This document shows, one piece after another, positions 8,406 through 16,788 of a stretch of 51,248 nt of DNA. The DNA is taken from assembly GCA_023459275.1 (NCBI GenBank), contig JAEWVC010000081.1, positions 1 to 51,248 on the forward strand. The letters are read 5' to 3'. A model generated the notes under the pieces. That model saw only the letters and a list, made by a program, of their open reading frames with translations. It did not search any database and was not told the origin of the DNA. This stretch comes from Bacillota bacterium (GTDB lineage: Bacteria > Bacillota > Clostridia > Christensenellales > Aristaeellaceae). Position 1 is the stretch's first letter; each line of letters opens with the position of its first letter. The position numbers and the translations under genes were made by a program.

Positions 8406-8946
8406 CCTGGCCGCCACGCTGCGGCGGGAGATCGTGCGCAAGAGCATGGCCAGCGGGCGGAGGAAGCAGTACAACGCGGTGCTTTCCTTCGCGAAGCATT
8501 GCGTATCCCTGGAACGCCCCTGCCTGGATGGCGCTTTTATGGCGGAAATTTCCGGAGAACCGCATCAGGTGCTGGTGGATGGCTTTATCGGGATCGCTTT
8601 TAAAAAGCCTTGGGAAGGCATGCCGGAGATTGCAAAAGACGTGGAGCCCTTGAAAGCAAAGGAAATCTTTGAGGAAGCGAATCAGGGGGAGCCGGTGGAG
8701 CTGCCGGATCTGTATGAGATGATCGGGAAAAACCGCGCCTACCGTGCGGATGAAATGGACAAATACAAAGGATGACTTTTTACAAAGCTGGGACCTGCCT
8801 ACCTGAATACGGACTATCTGATCCGGGTCATGCAGATGCTGAACATCGTGGGTGGGGAATGCCTGGTGCGGACCGAACTGGCGGCAGTATACATCAGGAC
8901 CTATGAAGCCAAGGCGCTGGTGCTTCCCGTGAGGGTGTATGCATGA
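8320..8946 (+). pseudogene. phage protein interrupted by in-frame TGA
   Basis: ATG 8320 has GAGGAGG upstream. The frame encodes 151 residues to TGA at 8773-8775 and then continues in the same frame for 56 codons to TGA at 8944-8946. The continuation (KLGPAYLNTDYLIRVMQML then ALVLPVRVYA) looks like the normal C-terminal end of this type of phage protein, which I associate with clamp-like phage early proteins ending in LLLPVR-type tails. The downstream end overlaps the next gene by ATGA, as expected of the true 3' end. Either a nonsense mutation split the gene, or the UGA (context GGA-UGA-CUU) is read through. The short form alone may also be functional. Confidence 0.6.
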
Positions 8947-9404
8947 TTACAGAAGATCCGGAGGGTACGGGAATGGAAACGGCGCTTGAACTTCTGAAGG
9001 GGCTAAGGTATATCCGTTTGGAATTAAGCGTGCTGGAGCAGCGCATACGCAAGCAGGAGGTGGAGATGCGCGGTTTCCGGTCGCTTACCATATCTGATAT
9101 GCCCAGGAACCAGCACATGCCGGAGGGCCTGGACAGGGCGGTAGCTGCAAAGGAGGCGCTTGAACGCGAGCAGCGGGAATCCATCGCATGCCTGTATGAG
9201 AAGATGCGGACAGCAGAACAGCTTTTGCAGGAGGAAGGGGACGCAGACATGCGGGTGCTGATGCGCCTGTACTACGTGGAGGAAAAGCCGCTGTCGGAGG
9301 TATGCAGATGCATGTACATGGGAAAGGCCAAGGCCTGCAGGATCAATAAAAAGGTGCGGGAAAAGTATGCCCGGAAAAAGATGATACCTGCGGAGACCAC
9401 ATGA
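8943..9404 (+). CDS. sigma-factor-like / ArpU-type late regulator
   Basis: The 153-residue product overlaps the upstream frame by 4 nt. Residues 10-105 are coiled-coil-like (LRYIRLELSVLEQRIRKQEV). The C-terminus (MRLYYVEEKPLSEVCRCMYM, then GKAKACRINKKVREKY) has the spacing of a sigma-70 region 4 helix-turn-helix. Proteins of this layout sit at the end of early operons in many Bacillota phages and are thought to switch on late transcription. It is the last gene before the terminase block, which supports that role. Confidence 0.65.
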   Translation: MITEDPEGTGMETALELLKGLRYIRLELSVLEQRIRKQEVEMRGFRSLTISDMPRNQHMPEGLDRAVAAKEALEREQRESIACLYEKMRTAEQLLQEEGDADMRVLMRLYYVEEKPLSEVCRCMYMGKAKACRINKKVREKYARKKMIPAETT

Positions 9405-9457
9405 TACCATACCGCATGATATAGTATATGCGGAGAAGTGAGGCATGGCGCTTCTCC
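9403..9457 (+). promoter_or_regulatory. composite dyad element, copy 1 (late leader)
   Basis: GATACCAT (9403-9410) is followed by an imperfect dyad CCGCAT-GATATAGTAT-ATGCGG (9412-9433) and a 7-bp hairpin GGAGAAG/CTTCTCC (9432-9457). The core TGATATAGTATATGC recurs exactly at 19933-19947 with different but still pairing arms. It lies at the early/late junction. TATAGT could serve as a -10 element, but no good -35 is visible. Confidence 0.55.
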
Positions 9458-9519
9458 CTCCTGCGGTCTGCGGGGGCCCATGGCACCGGCAGGCTGTAAG
9501 GTTTTTGGGAGGGATGCTG

Positions 9520-9831
9520 GTGGCCGTGAAAACGGGAGCAAAAGCGGCGAACACAATGCTTTCGCTGGACACCACAAGTGTGATGGGATTGCTTGCGGAC
9601 CTAAAAAGGACGATGACGCCCAGTGAATACAACACCTTGCTGTACCGGGTGCTGAACAGGACGGGGAGCCAGGTCAGGACACTGGCCGCGAAAGAAGTCA
9701 CCAAGGATTATGCCATACCTTACGGAAAGGTGCTTTCCGCGATTTCCCCGCCCATGCCGGATGGATATGCGGCCGGTATGGCAGCAGGCAATGGCCATGC
9801 TGGAACCACCGGCGAAAATGCGGGTGAGTGA
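9520..9831 (+). CDS. small phage protein before terminase, minor-tail-Z-like
   Basis: The GTG at 9520 has GGGAGG 7 nt upstream. The 103-residue product contains EYNTLLYRVLNRTGSQVRTL and AAKEVTKDYAI, which resembles the N-terminal part of prophage minor tail protein Z (GPZ). It occupies the place where a terminase small subunit would be expected, yet has no helix-turn-helix. It overlaps the terminase start by about 70 nt and its C-terminus degenerates into Gly/Ala, so it may be a truncated gene. Confidence 0.5.
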   Translation: MAVKTGAKAANTMLSLDTTSVMGLLADLKRTMTPSEYNTLLYRVLNRTGSQVRTLAAKEVTKDYAIPYGKVLSAISPPMPDGYAAGMAAGNGHAGTTGENAGE

Positions 9832-11593
9832 GTGGGCGGAACAAAATGTGATTCTTCCGTCCGAAAGCGGCGCGGAGCGGGGGCCCTGGCGCAACAGCCG
9901 GGCTCCTTACCAGGTGGGAGTGATGGACGCCTTCACGGAGCCGGAAGTGGAGGTCATCGTCATTGTGGCCGGCGCGCAGACCGGGAAAACCGCCGTGATG
10001 CTGAACATGGTCCTGTATGCCATCGCAAAGGATCCCGGGCCGATCCTGTATGTGCAGCCCACGGATAATACGGTAAAAGATTTTTCCGTCCGCCGCGTGG
10101 CGCCCATGATCAAAAACTGTCCCGTGGTCAATCAGCTGGTGTCGGAGGCAAAGAGCCGGGACAGCGCAAACACCATCAACATGAAGACCTTCCCGGGGGG
10201 AAGCATCGCCATGACAGGGGCGAACAGCCCTTCGGAGCTGGCGGCCAGGCCCATCAAAGATCTTTTTCTGGACGAAACGGACCGCTTCCCGGACAGTGCG
10301 GGGACGGAGGGAAACCCCATCGCCCTTGCGATGGCCAGAACGGAGACATTTTACAACAAAAAGATTGTGATGGCCTCAACACCCACCGACGAAACAAGCC
10401 AGATTGAGGAGGAGTATTACAAGGGATCTCAGGAGGAATGGCAAAAGGAATGCCCGGGCTGCGGAGAATACACGCATCCTTTGTGGGAGCACATGCGCTA
10501 TGAGTACGAAGCCTACCTGGACAAGCGCGGGAAAAAGCAGTACACGGTGAAATGGGTGCTGTGGGAATGCCCGCACTGCCGGGGGCGATTCAAGGAAAGC
10601 GCGGTGAAGCATTCGCCGGGGAAATGGGTTGCCAAAAACCCGAAGGTGAAAAACCGCCGTTCCTTCCGCCTGAATTCTTTGATCAGCCCCTGGGCCAAGT
10701 GGAAGGACATTGTACAGGCCTTTTTGGAGGCGGGCACAAACGAGCAGCTTTTGAAGCCCTTTTACAACACGAAGCTGGGCGTGATCTATGAAAACCACCC
10801 GGAGACGGAAGGGCTGGCGGAAACCTGCTTTTTACGGCGGGAGGATTACGGCCATGGCGTGGAGGTGCCGGAGGGCGCCCTGGTGCTGACCATGGGCGTG
10901 GATACTCAGGATTACCGGCTGGAGTATGAGGTGGTGGGCTGGGGCCATGATGAAGAAAGCTGGGGGATTGCAAAAGGGCTGCTGATGGGCCGGCCGGATG
11001 AAGACGCCGTATGGAACGAGCTGGACGCGCTGCTGGACCGGGAATGGATGAGAAAGGACGGAAAGGCGCTGAAGATTGCCGTAACCTTTGTGGACAGCGG
11101 CGGGCACAGGACCCAGGACGTTTACAGGCAGTGCAAGAAGCGGGAACGAAAGCGGGTATTCCCCATCAAGGGCGAGGATGGGCAGGGGAGGCAATATTGC
11201 TACCTGAGCAAGACGAAGACAAAGCAAAACCTGTTCATCATCGGGGTGGACGATGGGAAAGAGGCCATCCAGTACGCGGCAGCGGTCAAAGAACCGGGGC
11301 CGCGTTTTTGTCACTGGCCGCAGGATCCAACCTGCGGATATGACAAGGATTATTACAAGGGCCTCTTTTCCGAAAAGGCCGTGGTGCATACCAGGAACGG
11401 ACGCAGCGTGATGGTATGGCAGAAGGTGACTTCGGACAGAAACGAACCGCTGGACTGCCGGAACTACGCGCGGGCGGCGTTCAAGAAATTTCAGTGGAAC
11501 CTGCTGGAAATTGAAAACCGGCTGAACGGGAAAGCACCCGCTGTCAAAAAGAAACCGGCCAGCAGGTACCTAAGCCATGGGATAACGCTTTGA
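9761..11593 (+). CDS. terL: terminase large subunit, GpA family
   Basis: The packaging ATPase-nuclease has 610 residues from ATG 9761, close to lambda gpA (641). The start is chosen because MRVSEWAEQNVILPSES is the usual N-terminal motif of the family; the frame is open to 9710. Walker A is GAQTGKT (residues 71-77) and Walker B LFLDET (D171/E172). A zinc-like CPGCGE...CPHCRG follows, and a C-terminal nuclease region begins at VLTMGVDTQDYR. No strong ribosome binding site is visible, so translation may be coupled to the overlapping upstream gene. Confidence 0.95.
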   Translation: MDMRPVWQQAMAMLEPPAKMRVSEWAEQNVILPSESGAERGPWRNSRAPYQVGVMDAFTEPEVEVIVIVAGAQTGKTAVMLNMVLYAIAKDPGPILYVQPTDNTVKDFSVRRVAPMIKNCPVVNQLVSEAKSRDSANTINMKTFPGGSIAMTGANSPSELAARPIKDLFLDETDRFPDSAGTEGNPIALAMARTETFYNKKIVMASTPTDETSQIEEEYYKGSQEEWQKECPGCGEYTHPLWEHMRYEYEAYLDKRGKKQYTVKWVLWECPHCRGRFKESAVKHSPGKWVAKNPKVKNRRSFRLNSLISPWAKWKDIVQAFLEAGTNEQLLKPFYNTKLGVIYENHPETEGLAETCFLRREDYGHGVEVPEGALVLTMGVDTQDYRLEYEVVGWGHDEESWGIAKGLLMGRPDEDAVWNELDALLDREWMRKDGKALKIAVTFVDSGGHRTQDVYRQCKKRERKRVFPIKGEDGQGRQYCYLSKTKTKQNLFIIGVDDGKEAIQYAAAVKEPGPRFCHWPQDPTCGYDKDYYKGLFSEKAVVHTRNGRSVMVWQKVTSDRNEPLDCRNYARAAFKKFQWNLLEIENRLNGKAPAVKKKPASRYLSHGITL

Positions 11594-11606
11594 GGAGGAG
11601 AAAAGC

Positions 11607-11837
11607 ATGCCGATGACGCTTACACAGGCATTGCAGATGCGGGACGCCTACTATGAGGCGGAACATGTGATCGTGGATGGAACCGCCAAGAGCTACAAAA
11701 TCGGGAACCGGGAGCTGACTAGGCTGGACTTGGACCTGATCCACAAATACCAAGGGTACTATGATGGGCTTGTGCAGGTTTTGAACGGCACGAAAAGCGG
11801 CCGGTCCAGCAGGATGGGGGTGCCAAGGGATCTATGA
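11607..11837 (+). CDS. gpW-like head-tail joining protein
   Basis: A 76-residue product with GAGGAGG upstream. ALQMRDAYYEAEHVI at the N-terminus and a central YKIGNRELTRLDL stretch match small head-completion proteins that sit between GpA terminase and lambda-type portal. Its ATGA overlap with the portal gene supports coupled expression. It probably seals the head after packaging. Confidence 0.7.
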   Translation: MPMTLTQALQMRDAYYEAEHVIVDGTAKSYKIGNRELTRLDLDLIHKYQGYYDGLVQVLNGTKSGRSSRMGVPRDL

Positions 11838-13426
11838 GCGAGACGCAAGCGGAAAAGACCGTGGAGAAAAACCCAAAGCGGTTTCACTTAAGCGGAATCC
11901 GCCGCATGATGTTGAGCGGCGGGTACGGGAACTTTGGCGCGAACACCACCAAGAATGCAACCATCGGATGGCTGATGAACGGCGGGAGCCCGGAAGAAGA
12001 CATCGACAGGAACACGGCGGTGCTAAGGCAGCGGGCCAGGGATCTGGACGTGAACGGAGGGCTGGCAAGGGGCGCCAACATTACCATGACCACCAACATT
12101 GTGGGCGTGGGGCTTGTGCCAAAGCCCAAGCCGGATGGAAAACTGCTGGGCCTTAAGGAAAAAGAGGCGGCGGAGTGGATAGACACCTGCAAGCGGGAGT
12201 TTGAACTGTGGGCCGGTAGCAAGAAATGCGGGGCGGACCTGCAAATGGACTTCTTCCAGCTGCAGGAGCTGGCCATGAGAAGCCAGCTTGTATCCGGTGA
12301 CAGCTTCGCGCTGCTGCCCATGTTTCAAACACCGGGAACGCCTTACCAAACCCACGTCAGGCTGCTGGAGGCGGACAGGATCTGCACGGAAAACTGCGGA
12401 TACGGCGGGGTGGGAAGCGTAAGGGAACTTCAAGACGGCGGAAAAATCGTGGACGGCGTGGAGATGGACAAAAGCGGGGTGGTGGTGGCCTTCTGGATTG
12501 CGGACAGGCACCCGCTGGGGATGAGCGGCGCCGCCATCAAATGGACAAGGGTTGAGGCCTATGGGAAGAATACGGGCATGCCCAACGTGCTGCACATGAT
12601 GAAATTCGAGCGGCCGGAGCAGCGCCGGGGCGTCCCTTTCATATCCGCCATGATCCTGACGCTGAAGCAGCTTACCAGGTACACCGAAGCGGAACTGATG
12701 AGCAACGTCATCCGCGCCATGTTTACCGTTTTCATCAAGCAATCCACGGAAGGGGCCGGGAGCACCGGGACGATAGACGAAATCGTAGGCGAAGCCGAGC
12801 GGGTGACGCAAAGCGACGAACGGCTGGAGCTTGGGGCGGGCGCGGTGATCCAGCTGAAGCCGGGGGAGGATATCATTTCGGCAAACCCGGGCGGGCCCAA
12901 CACCAACTATGACAAGTATTTCGAATCTCTTTGCCTGCTGATCGCCTCTTCCCTGGGAATCCCCAAGTCCATCCTGATCAAAAAGTTTGAAAGCAATTAC
13001 ACCGCGGCGCGCGGTGAACTGCTGGAATTCTGGAAAGAGGTGCGGCTGTGGCGGATGGGCCTTGTACGGGATTTTTGCCAGCCATGCTATGAAGCCTTCC
13101 TGGCGGAGGCGGTGGCCACCGGCCGGATCGCTGCGCCGGGGTTCTTTGAAAGCGACGCGGCGCGGGCCGCCTGGTGCAAAGTGCAGTGGCAGGGTAGCAC
13201 CATGGGTTCCGTGGATCCCAAGAAGGAAGCGGATGCGGCCATGATCCGCATCAATGGAAACCTGTCCACCGGGGAGCGGGAAGCGGCGGAGATCAACGGC
13301 AGCGATTTCTTTGAGAACGCGGCACAGCGGGACCGTGAAATCAAGGCGGCGCCGAAAACGGGAGCGGTGCCCGTTGAACAGGATCCGAACAGTGACGATG
13401 AAGAGGAGGGAAAAGAAGATGCCTGA
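11834..13426 (+). CDS. portal protein, lambda gpB family
   Basis: A 530-residue product (lambda gpB 533). Family hallmarks include the N-terminal DLDVNGGLARGANITMTTNI, ALLPMFQTPG, LLEADRICTE and a C-terminal FESNYTAARGELLEFWKEVR helix. It forms the dodecameric portal at the capsid vertex. It starts inside the gpW-like gene stop and overlaps the protease gene by 8 nt. Confidence 0.93.
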   Translation: MSETQAEKTVEKNPKRFHLSGIRRMMLSGGYGNFGANTTKNATIGWLMNGGSPEEDIDRNTAVLRQRARDLDVNGGLARGANITMTTNIVGVGLVPKPKPDGKLLGLKEKEAAEWIDTCKREFELWAGSKKCGADLQMDFFQLQELAMRSQLVSGDSFALLPMFQTPGTPYQTHVRLLEADRICTENCGYGGVGSVRELQDGGKIVDGVEMDKSGVVVAFWIADRHPLGMSGAAIKWTRVEAYGKNTGMPNVLHMMKFERPEQRRGVPFISAMILTLKQLTRYTEAELMSNVIRAMFTVFIKQSTEGAGSTGTIDEIVGEAERVTQSDERLELGAGAVIQLKPGEDIISANPGGPNTNYDKYFESLCLLIASSLGIPKSILIKKFESNYTAARGELLEFWKEVRLWRMGLVRDFCQPCYEAFLAEAVATGRIAAPGFFESDAARAAWCKVQWQGSTMGSVDPKKEADAAMIRINGNLSTGEREAAEINGSDFFENAAQRDREIKAAPKTGAVPVEQDPNSDDEEEGKEDA

Positions 13427-14546
13427 TTCCTTTGTGCATCTGCAGGTAAGTGCGCAGATGAAAGCGGAGGATGCCGGAGAGGTTGCAATTTACGGTGTGA
13501 TCTACCCCTACAAGTATGATTCCACCGTTACAGGGAAAGAGATGCGCGAAACACTGCAAAAGGTGGCCAAGGCAAAACGCCTGAACATCCACATGAACAG
13601 CCCGGGGGGGATCATCACCGAAGCGGTGGACATCATGGGGCAAATCAAGGACCATCCGGCAAGCGAAAAAAACATGTTCATTTCCATGTGCTGCAGTGCC
13701 GCAACACTCATCGCCCTAGCCGCCACCCATACCTCCATGTATGAAGGCGGGGATTACATGATCCACCGGCCCACGTCCGAATTCATCGGGAATGCGGATG
13801 ATTTTTCCCGTGAAGCGCAAGCCCTGAGCGACAAGGAAAAAGAGATCTGCAAAATGTACGCCGACGCATGGAAACAGCCGGAAAGCGACGTGTGGGAAAA
13901 GATGAAGGCCGAAACCTGGTTCACGGCGCAGCAAGCGAAGGATTACGGCTGCGTGGATGAGGTCATCAAGATGAGCAAGGCGGACAGCGCATCCATGCTG
14001 ACTAAAGGCCAGATGATGATGCTGGGCTACAAGCAGGTGCCGGGAGAACTTATGAACAGGCTCCCGGAAAAGGAGCCGGAAGGAACGCATGAAAGCGCCG
14101 CAGCCGCGGCGATTTCAGATAAAGTACAAAAGGAGGATCCCAAAATGCCTATGACCATGGAGGAACTGAAAAAGCAGCAGCCGGAGTTGGTGGCGGAAAT
14201 CGAAAAGGCCGCCACGGACAGTGCTGCGGAGCTGGAGCGGAAGCGGATGCAGGCAATCGATGAGGTGACCATGCCCGGCTATGAAAGCATGGCCGCGGAG
14301 GCCAAGTACGAAAAGCCTGTGGATGCTGCCGCGTTCAGCATGAACCAGGCGAAGGCCATGAAGGCCAAGGGCATCGCATACATGGAAGCGCGAACCAAAG
14401 AGACAGGGGCGCTTACGGAGATCCCGCCCAGTGCGCCTAGTGATGCCACCGCAAAAGAGCTGCAGGCGAAACAGGAGGCGGATATGGCCAAGATGTGCGC
14501 CGGGTTCGCCGCGGACAAGTCCACCGTGACGGTGGAGAGGAAGTAA
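13419..14546 (+). CDS. ClpP-type prohead protease with scaffold C-terminus
   Basis: The ATG at 13419 has GAGGAGG upstream and overlaps the portal stop. The 375-residue product has an N-terminal ClpP/S49 fold: NIHMNSPGGI (oxyanion loop, about 56-65), MCCSAATLIAL with nucleophile Ser93, and YMIHRP with His116. The C-terminal third is helical and charged. An in-frame start at 14145 would make the C-terminal part separately, as lambda gpC/Nu3 do. Confidence 0.9.
   Translation: MPDSFVHLQVSAQMKAEDAGEVAIYGVIYPYKYDSTVTGKEMRETLQKVAKAKRLNIHMNSPGGIITEAVDIMGQIKDHPASEKNMFISMCCSAATLIALAATHTSMYEGGDYMIHRPTSEFIGNADDFSREAQALSDKEKEICKMYADAWKQPESDVWEKMKAETWFTAQQAKDYGCVDEVIKMSKADSASMLTKGQMMMLGYKQVPGELMNRLPEKEPEGTHESAAAAAISDKVQKEDPKMPMTMEELKKQQPELVAEIEKAATDSAAELERKRMQAIDEVTMPGYESMAAEAKYEKPVDAAAFSMNQAKAMKAKGIAYMEARTKETGALTEIPPSAPSDATAKELQAKQEADMAKMCAGFAADKSTVTVERK
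14145..14546 (+). CDS. internal in-frame scaffold protein (Nu3-like)
   Basis: ATG 14145 lies 8 nt after AAAAGGAGG inside the protease gene, in the same frame. The 133-residue product (MPMTMEELKKQQPELVAEIE...) is an acidic coiled-coil typical of capsid scaffolds. Lambda Nu3 is made the same way from within gene C. The strong internal ribosome binding site is the direct evidence. Confidence 0.75.
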   Translation: MPMTMEELKKQQPELVAEIEKAATDSAAELERKRMQAIDEVTMPGYESMAAEAKYEKPVDAAAFSMNQAKAMKAKGIAYMEARTKETGALTEIPPSAPSDATAKELQAKQEADMAKMCAGFAADKSTVTVERK

Positions 14547-14576
14547 CAGGCGCAAAGCGCCGGGAAGGAGAACGAA

Positions 14577-15245
14577 ATGGGAAATCTTTACGGTACGGTT
14601 GACACCTTGAGCGAGGACATGCTTCTTGCGGATCCCATGGGGGCGGTAAAAAAGGGGATTGTGGTCACGCTGGGAAACGGGCTGCTTGAAAAGGGCACCG
14701 TGGTGGTGCGGAACAGCTCCACCGGGATGTACGCGCCCGCGACATCGGAAACGCTGATTGCCGGAAGCATTGCGGCGGTCCTTGCGGAGGATACGCAGAC
14801 AGGCACGGCGGAAACGGGCCTTGCGGTGGCCACCAGCGCCTATTTCCGCGGCGAATTCCTGCGCGGAATGGTCAAGCTGGCCACCGGCGCGCTGCCCACG
14901 GCTGCATATGGCGTGCTGAACGCCATGGGCATCCTGCTGCAGGAGTACGTGCCCGCCACCGGCGCGGAAGACACGCTGGACAACGCGATCCTGGAAACCG
15001 TTGCGACACCGGCAGCCGCGCCTGGCGCCGGGGAAGTGGCCTCCGGCACGGAAGTGGCTTTGGCCACCTCTACCAGCGGCGCTGCGATCTACTACACGGT
15101 GGATGGCTCCACGCCTACCGCCAGCAGTACGCTCTATGCCGCTGCCATTGAAGTTACCGCACCTGTGACCATCAAGGCCATCGCGGTCAAGGACGGGATG
15201 AACAATTCCGCTGTGCTGACCGCCGCCTACACCATCGCGGCGTAA
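14577..15245 (+). CDS. head decoration protein with Ig-like C-terminal domain
   Basis: Position and N-terminal half (LADPMGAVKKGIVVTLGNGL; FRGEFLRGMVKLATGALP) match lambda gpD-like decoration proteins. The 222-residue length is twice that of gpD, because a second domain from about residue 155 (AIYYTVDGSTPTASSTLYAA; VTIKAIAVKDGMNNS) matches the chitobiase C-terminal (CHB_HEX_C) fold. Such beta-sandwich appendages on capsids are thought to bind glycans or mucus. Good GGAAGGAG site upstream; a hairpin with T-tract follows at 15268. Confidence 0.8.
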   Translation: MGNLYGTVDTLSEDMLLADPMGAVKKGIVVTLGNGLLEKGTVVVRNSSTGMYAPATSETLIAGSIAAVLAEDTQTGTAETGLAVATSAYFRGEFLRGMVKLATGALPTAAYGVLNAMGILLQEYVPATGAEDTLDNAILETVATPAAAPGAGEVASGTEVALATSTSGAAIYYTVDGSTPTASSTLYAAAIEVTAPVTIKAIAVKDGMNNSAVLTAAYTIAA

Positions 15246-15267
15246 CGGAGGAACAGCAGGACCATAG

Positions 15268-15287
15268 CCGCCTTCGGGCGGTTTTTT
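15268..15287 (+). terminator. intergenic hairpin before capsid gene
   Basis: CCGCC-TTCG-GGCGG followed by six T residues. It lies between decoration and major capsid genes that must be co-transcribed, so it is probably a partial terminator or processing/stability hairpin. Its downstream flank (CATGCAAAAAAA) resembles those of the hairpins at 19958 and 23515. Confidence 0.65.
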
Positions 15288-15317
15288 CATGCAAAAAAAT
15301 GAACGGAGGAATCAGAT

Positions 15318-16352
15318 ATGCCTTTGGATATCTTTAGCCCGGTATTCCAGTTGGCGGCAATCAGGCAGATGACGCCTATCTCCATGTTCCTGCAGACGGC
15401 ATTTGTGCAGGAAGGCCGTGCCGTTCCCCAGGAAATCGCCATTTGGGACGTGAAAAAGGGCAAGCGCCGCATGGCCCCCTTTGTGGGAAAGAACGTGGGC
15501 GGCGTGGTAACGTCCAGGACCGGCTACCACACGGAAAAGATCGAGTTTCCCAAGATCGCGCCGGAACGGCCCGTGACCATGGACGACCTTTTGAGCCGCG
15601 CTTTCGGAGAAGGATTTGTGTCCAGCATGACGCCGGAGCAGCGGGCTTTGCAGCTGATGGCGGAAGACCTGCAGGAGCTGCGGGAAGAGATCGCCTGCCG
15701 CAGGGAATGGATGGCCGCGCAGATCCTGTTCACGGGGAAAATGGACCTGCCGGTGTATGTGGACGGCGGCATGGTGGAGGACAACCCGGACTATGTGGAC
15801 TTTGGGTTCGCCAATCAATTCACCCCGGATACCCCATGGGATGAGGATGGCAGCGATATCGTGGCCGACATGGAAGCAATGAACAAGATCGTGCTGGCGG
15901 GCCAGGGCGCCGTGGACATCATCATCATGGCTGCGGATGTGAAGGCCGCGATGTACAACAACGAAGCCTACATGGCGAAGCTGGACAACCGGCGCTTTAA
16001 CGCCGGGCTCTTCACGCCTGAATTCCAGGGGCAAAGCCTGCTATTCTTGGGCGTGAATCACCTGGGGACGCCCATGTATGAATACTTCGGGACCGTGGTG
16101 GACCATACGGGCACCGAGGTGAAGCTGGTGCCGGACGGAAAGATCCTGCTGGGCAGCCGAAAAATGCTGCACAGCCTGTACGGGCCCATTACCCAGGTGG
16201 AGGATGACAGGAACTTCCGGACCTATCTGGAAAAGGAAGTGCCGCTGCGCTACGGCAGCACGAAGGGGAACAGCCTGCTGCAGCGGGTGACCAGCCGCCC
16301 GGTGATCATGCCCTTCAATGTGGACGGATGGGCCATCGGGAACGTGCTGTAA
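15318..16352 (+). CDS. major capsid protein, lambda gpE family
   Basis: A 344-residue product (lambda gpE 341) with GGAGG upstream. It starts MPLDIFSPVFQLAAI; conserved family features include the N-terminal FSPVFQL, the GRAVPQEIAIWDVKKG segment and the C-terminal LQRVTSRPVIMPFNVDGW. It forms the HK97-fold shell. Confidence 0.93.
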   Translation: MPLDIFSPVFQLAAIRQMTPISMFLQTAFVQEGRAVPQEIAIWDVKKGKRRMAPFVGKNVGGVVTSRTGYHTEKIEFPKIAPERPVTMDDLLSRAFGEGFVSSMTPEQRALQLMAEDLQELREEIACRREWMAAQILFTGKMDLPVYVDGGMVEDNPDYVDFGFANQFTPDTPWDEDGSDIVADMEAMNKIVLAGQGAVDIIIMAADVKAAMYNNEAYMAKLDNRRFNAGLFTPEFQGQSLLFLGVNHLGTPMYEYFGTVVDHTGTEVKLVPDGKILLGSRKMLHSLYGPITQVEDDRNFRTYLEKEVPLRYGSTKGNSLLQRVTSRPVIMPFNVDGWAIGNVL

Positions 16353-16371
16353 CGGAAAGGAAGGAAGCGCC

Positions 16372-16788
16372 ATGTACACTGCCAAACAACATGTACGCAT
16401 AGGGACGCGCAGCTTTAAGCCGGGCGAGGAAGTACCGCAGGACATGATGAGCGACGCGGTATGGAAGCGCCTGTGGGCAAAAAAAGCAATCGAAGGCGGG
16501 CCGGATCCGGTGGAGGCGATGCTGGAGGCGGATGAATCGCCTGTGCCCACGGAGCCGGAGGAACCGGAAGACCAGGACGCGGAGCCCGCGGAGCCGGAGG
16601 CACCGGAAGATCAGGCAGCGGAGCCCGCGGAGCCGGAGAAAGCGGCGCCCGCCAAGGCGGTGCGCAAGCAAGCCAAGAAAGCCGCAGGGGCGAAGGATCT
16701 AGGAACGGAACCGCCCCTGCCGGCCATTGATGCCGGGGACATGGTAGTAACCAACCCCAGAACAAAACGGAAAGCGGGGAAGGCCTGA
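16372..16788 (+). CDS. acidic repeat-containing head-associated protein
   Basis: ATG 16372 with GGAAGGAAG upstream. The N-terminal 45 residues (MYTAKQHVRIGTRSFKPGEE...) look like a small beta domain also seen in adjacent 16788 product (YLKFVKAHGKHKRGD). The middle has two 13-residue repeats, PEEPEDQDAEPAE and PEAPEDQAAEPAE, then a Lys/Ala-rich segment. It lies where lambda gpFI is encoded. FI-like proteins promote packaging; here that is inference from position only. Confidence 0.55.
   Translation: MYTAKQHVRIGTRSFKPGEEVPQDMMSDAVWKRLWAKKAIEGGPDPVEAMLEADESPVPTEPEEPEDQDAEPAEPEAPEDQAAEPAEPEKAAPAKAVRKQAKKAAGAKDLGTEPPLPAIDAGDMVVTNPRTKRKAGKA
16555..16632 (+). repeat. two 39-bp coding tandem repeats
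   Basis: Units at 16555-16593 and 16594-16632 differ at only a few positions and encode the acidic 13-residue repeat in the gene at 16372. Such repeats change copy number readily. Confidence 0.85.

Noticed and set aside
8771..8907. ATG at 8772 giving a 44-codon frame after the interrupted early gene
   Set aside because: The product is rich in Gly/Asp/Pro without protein-like character, while the alternative frame continues the upstream gene and ends in an ATGA overlap.
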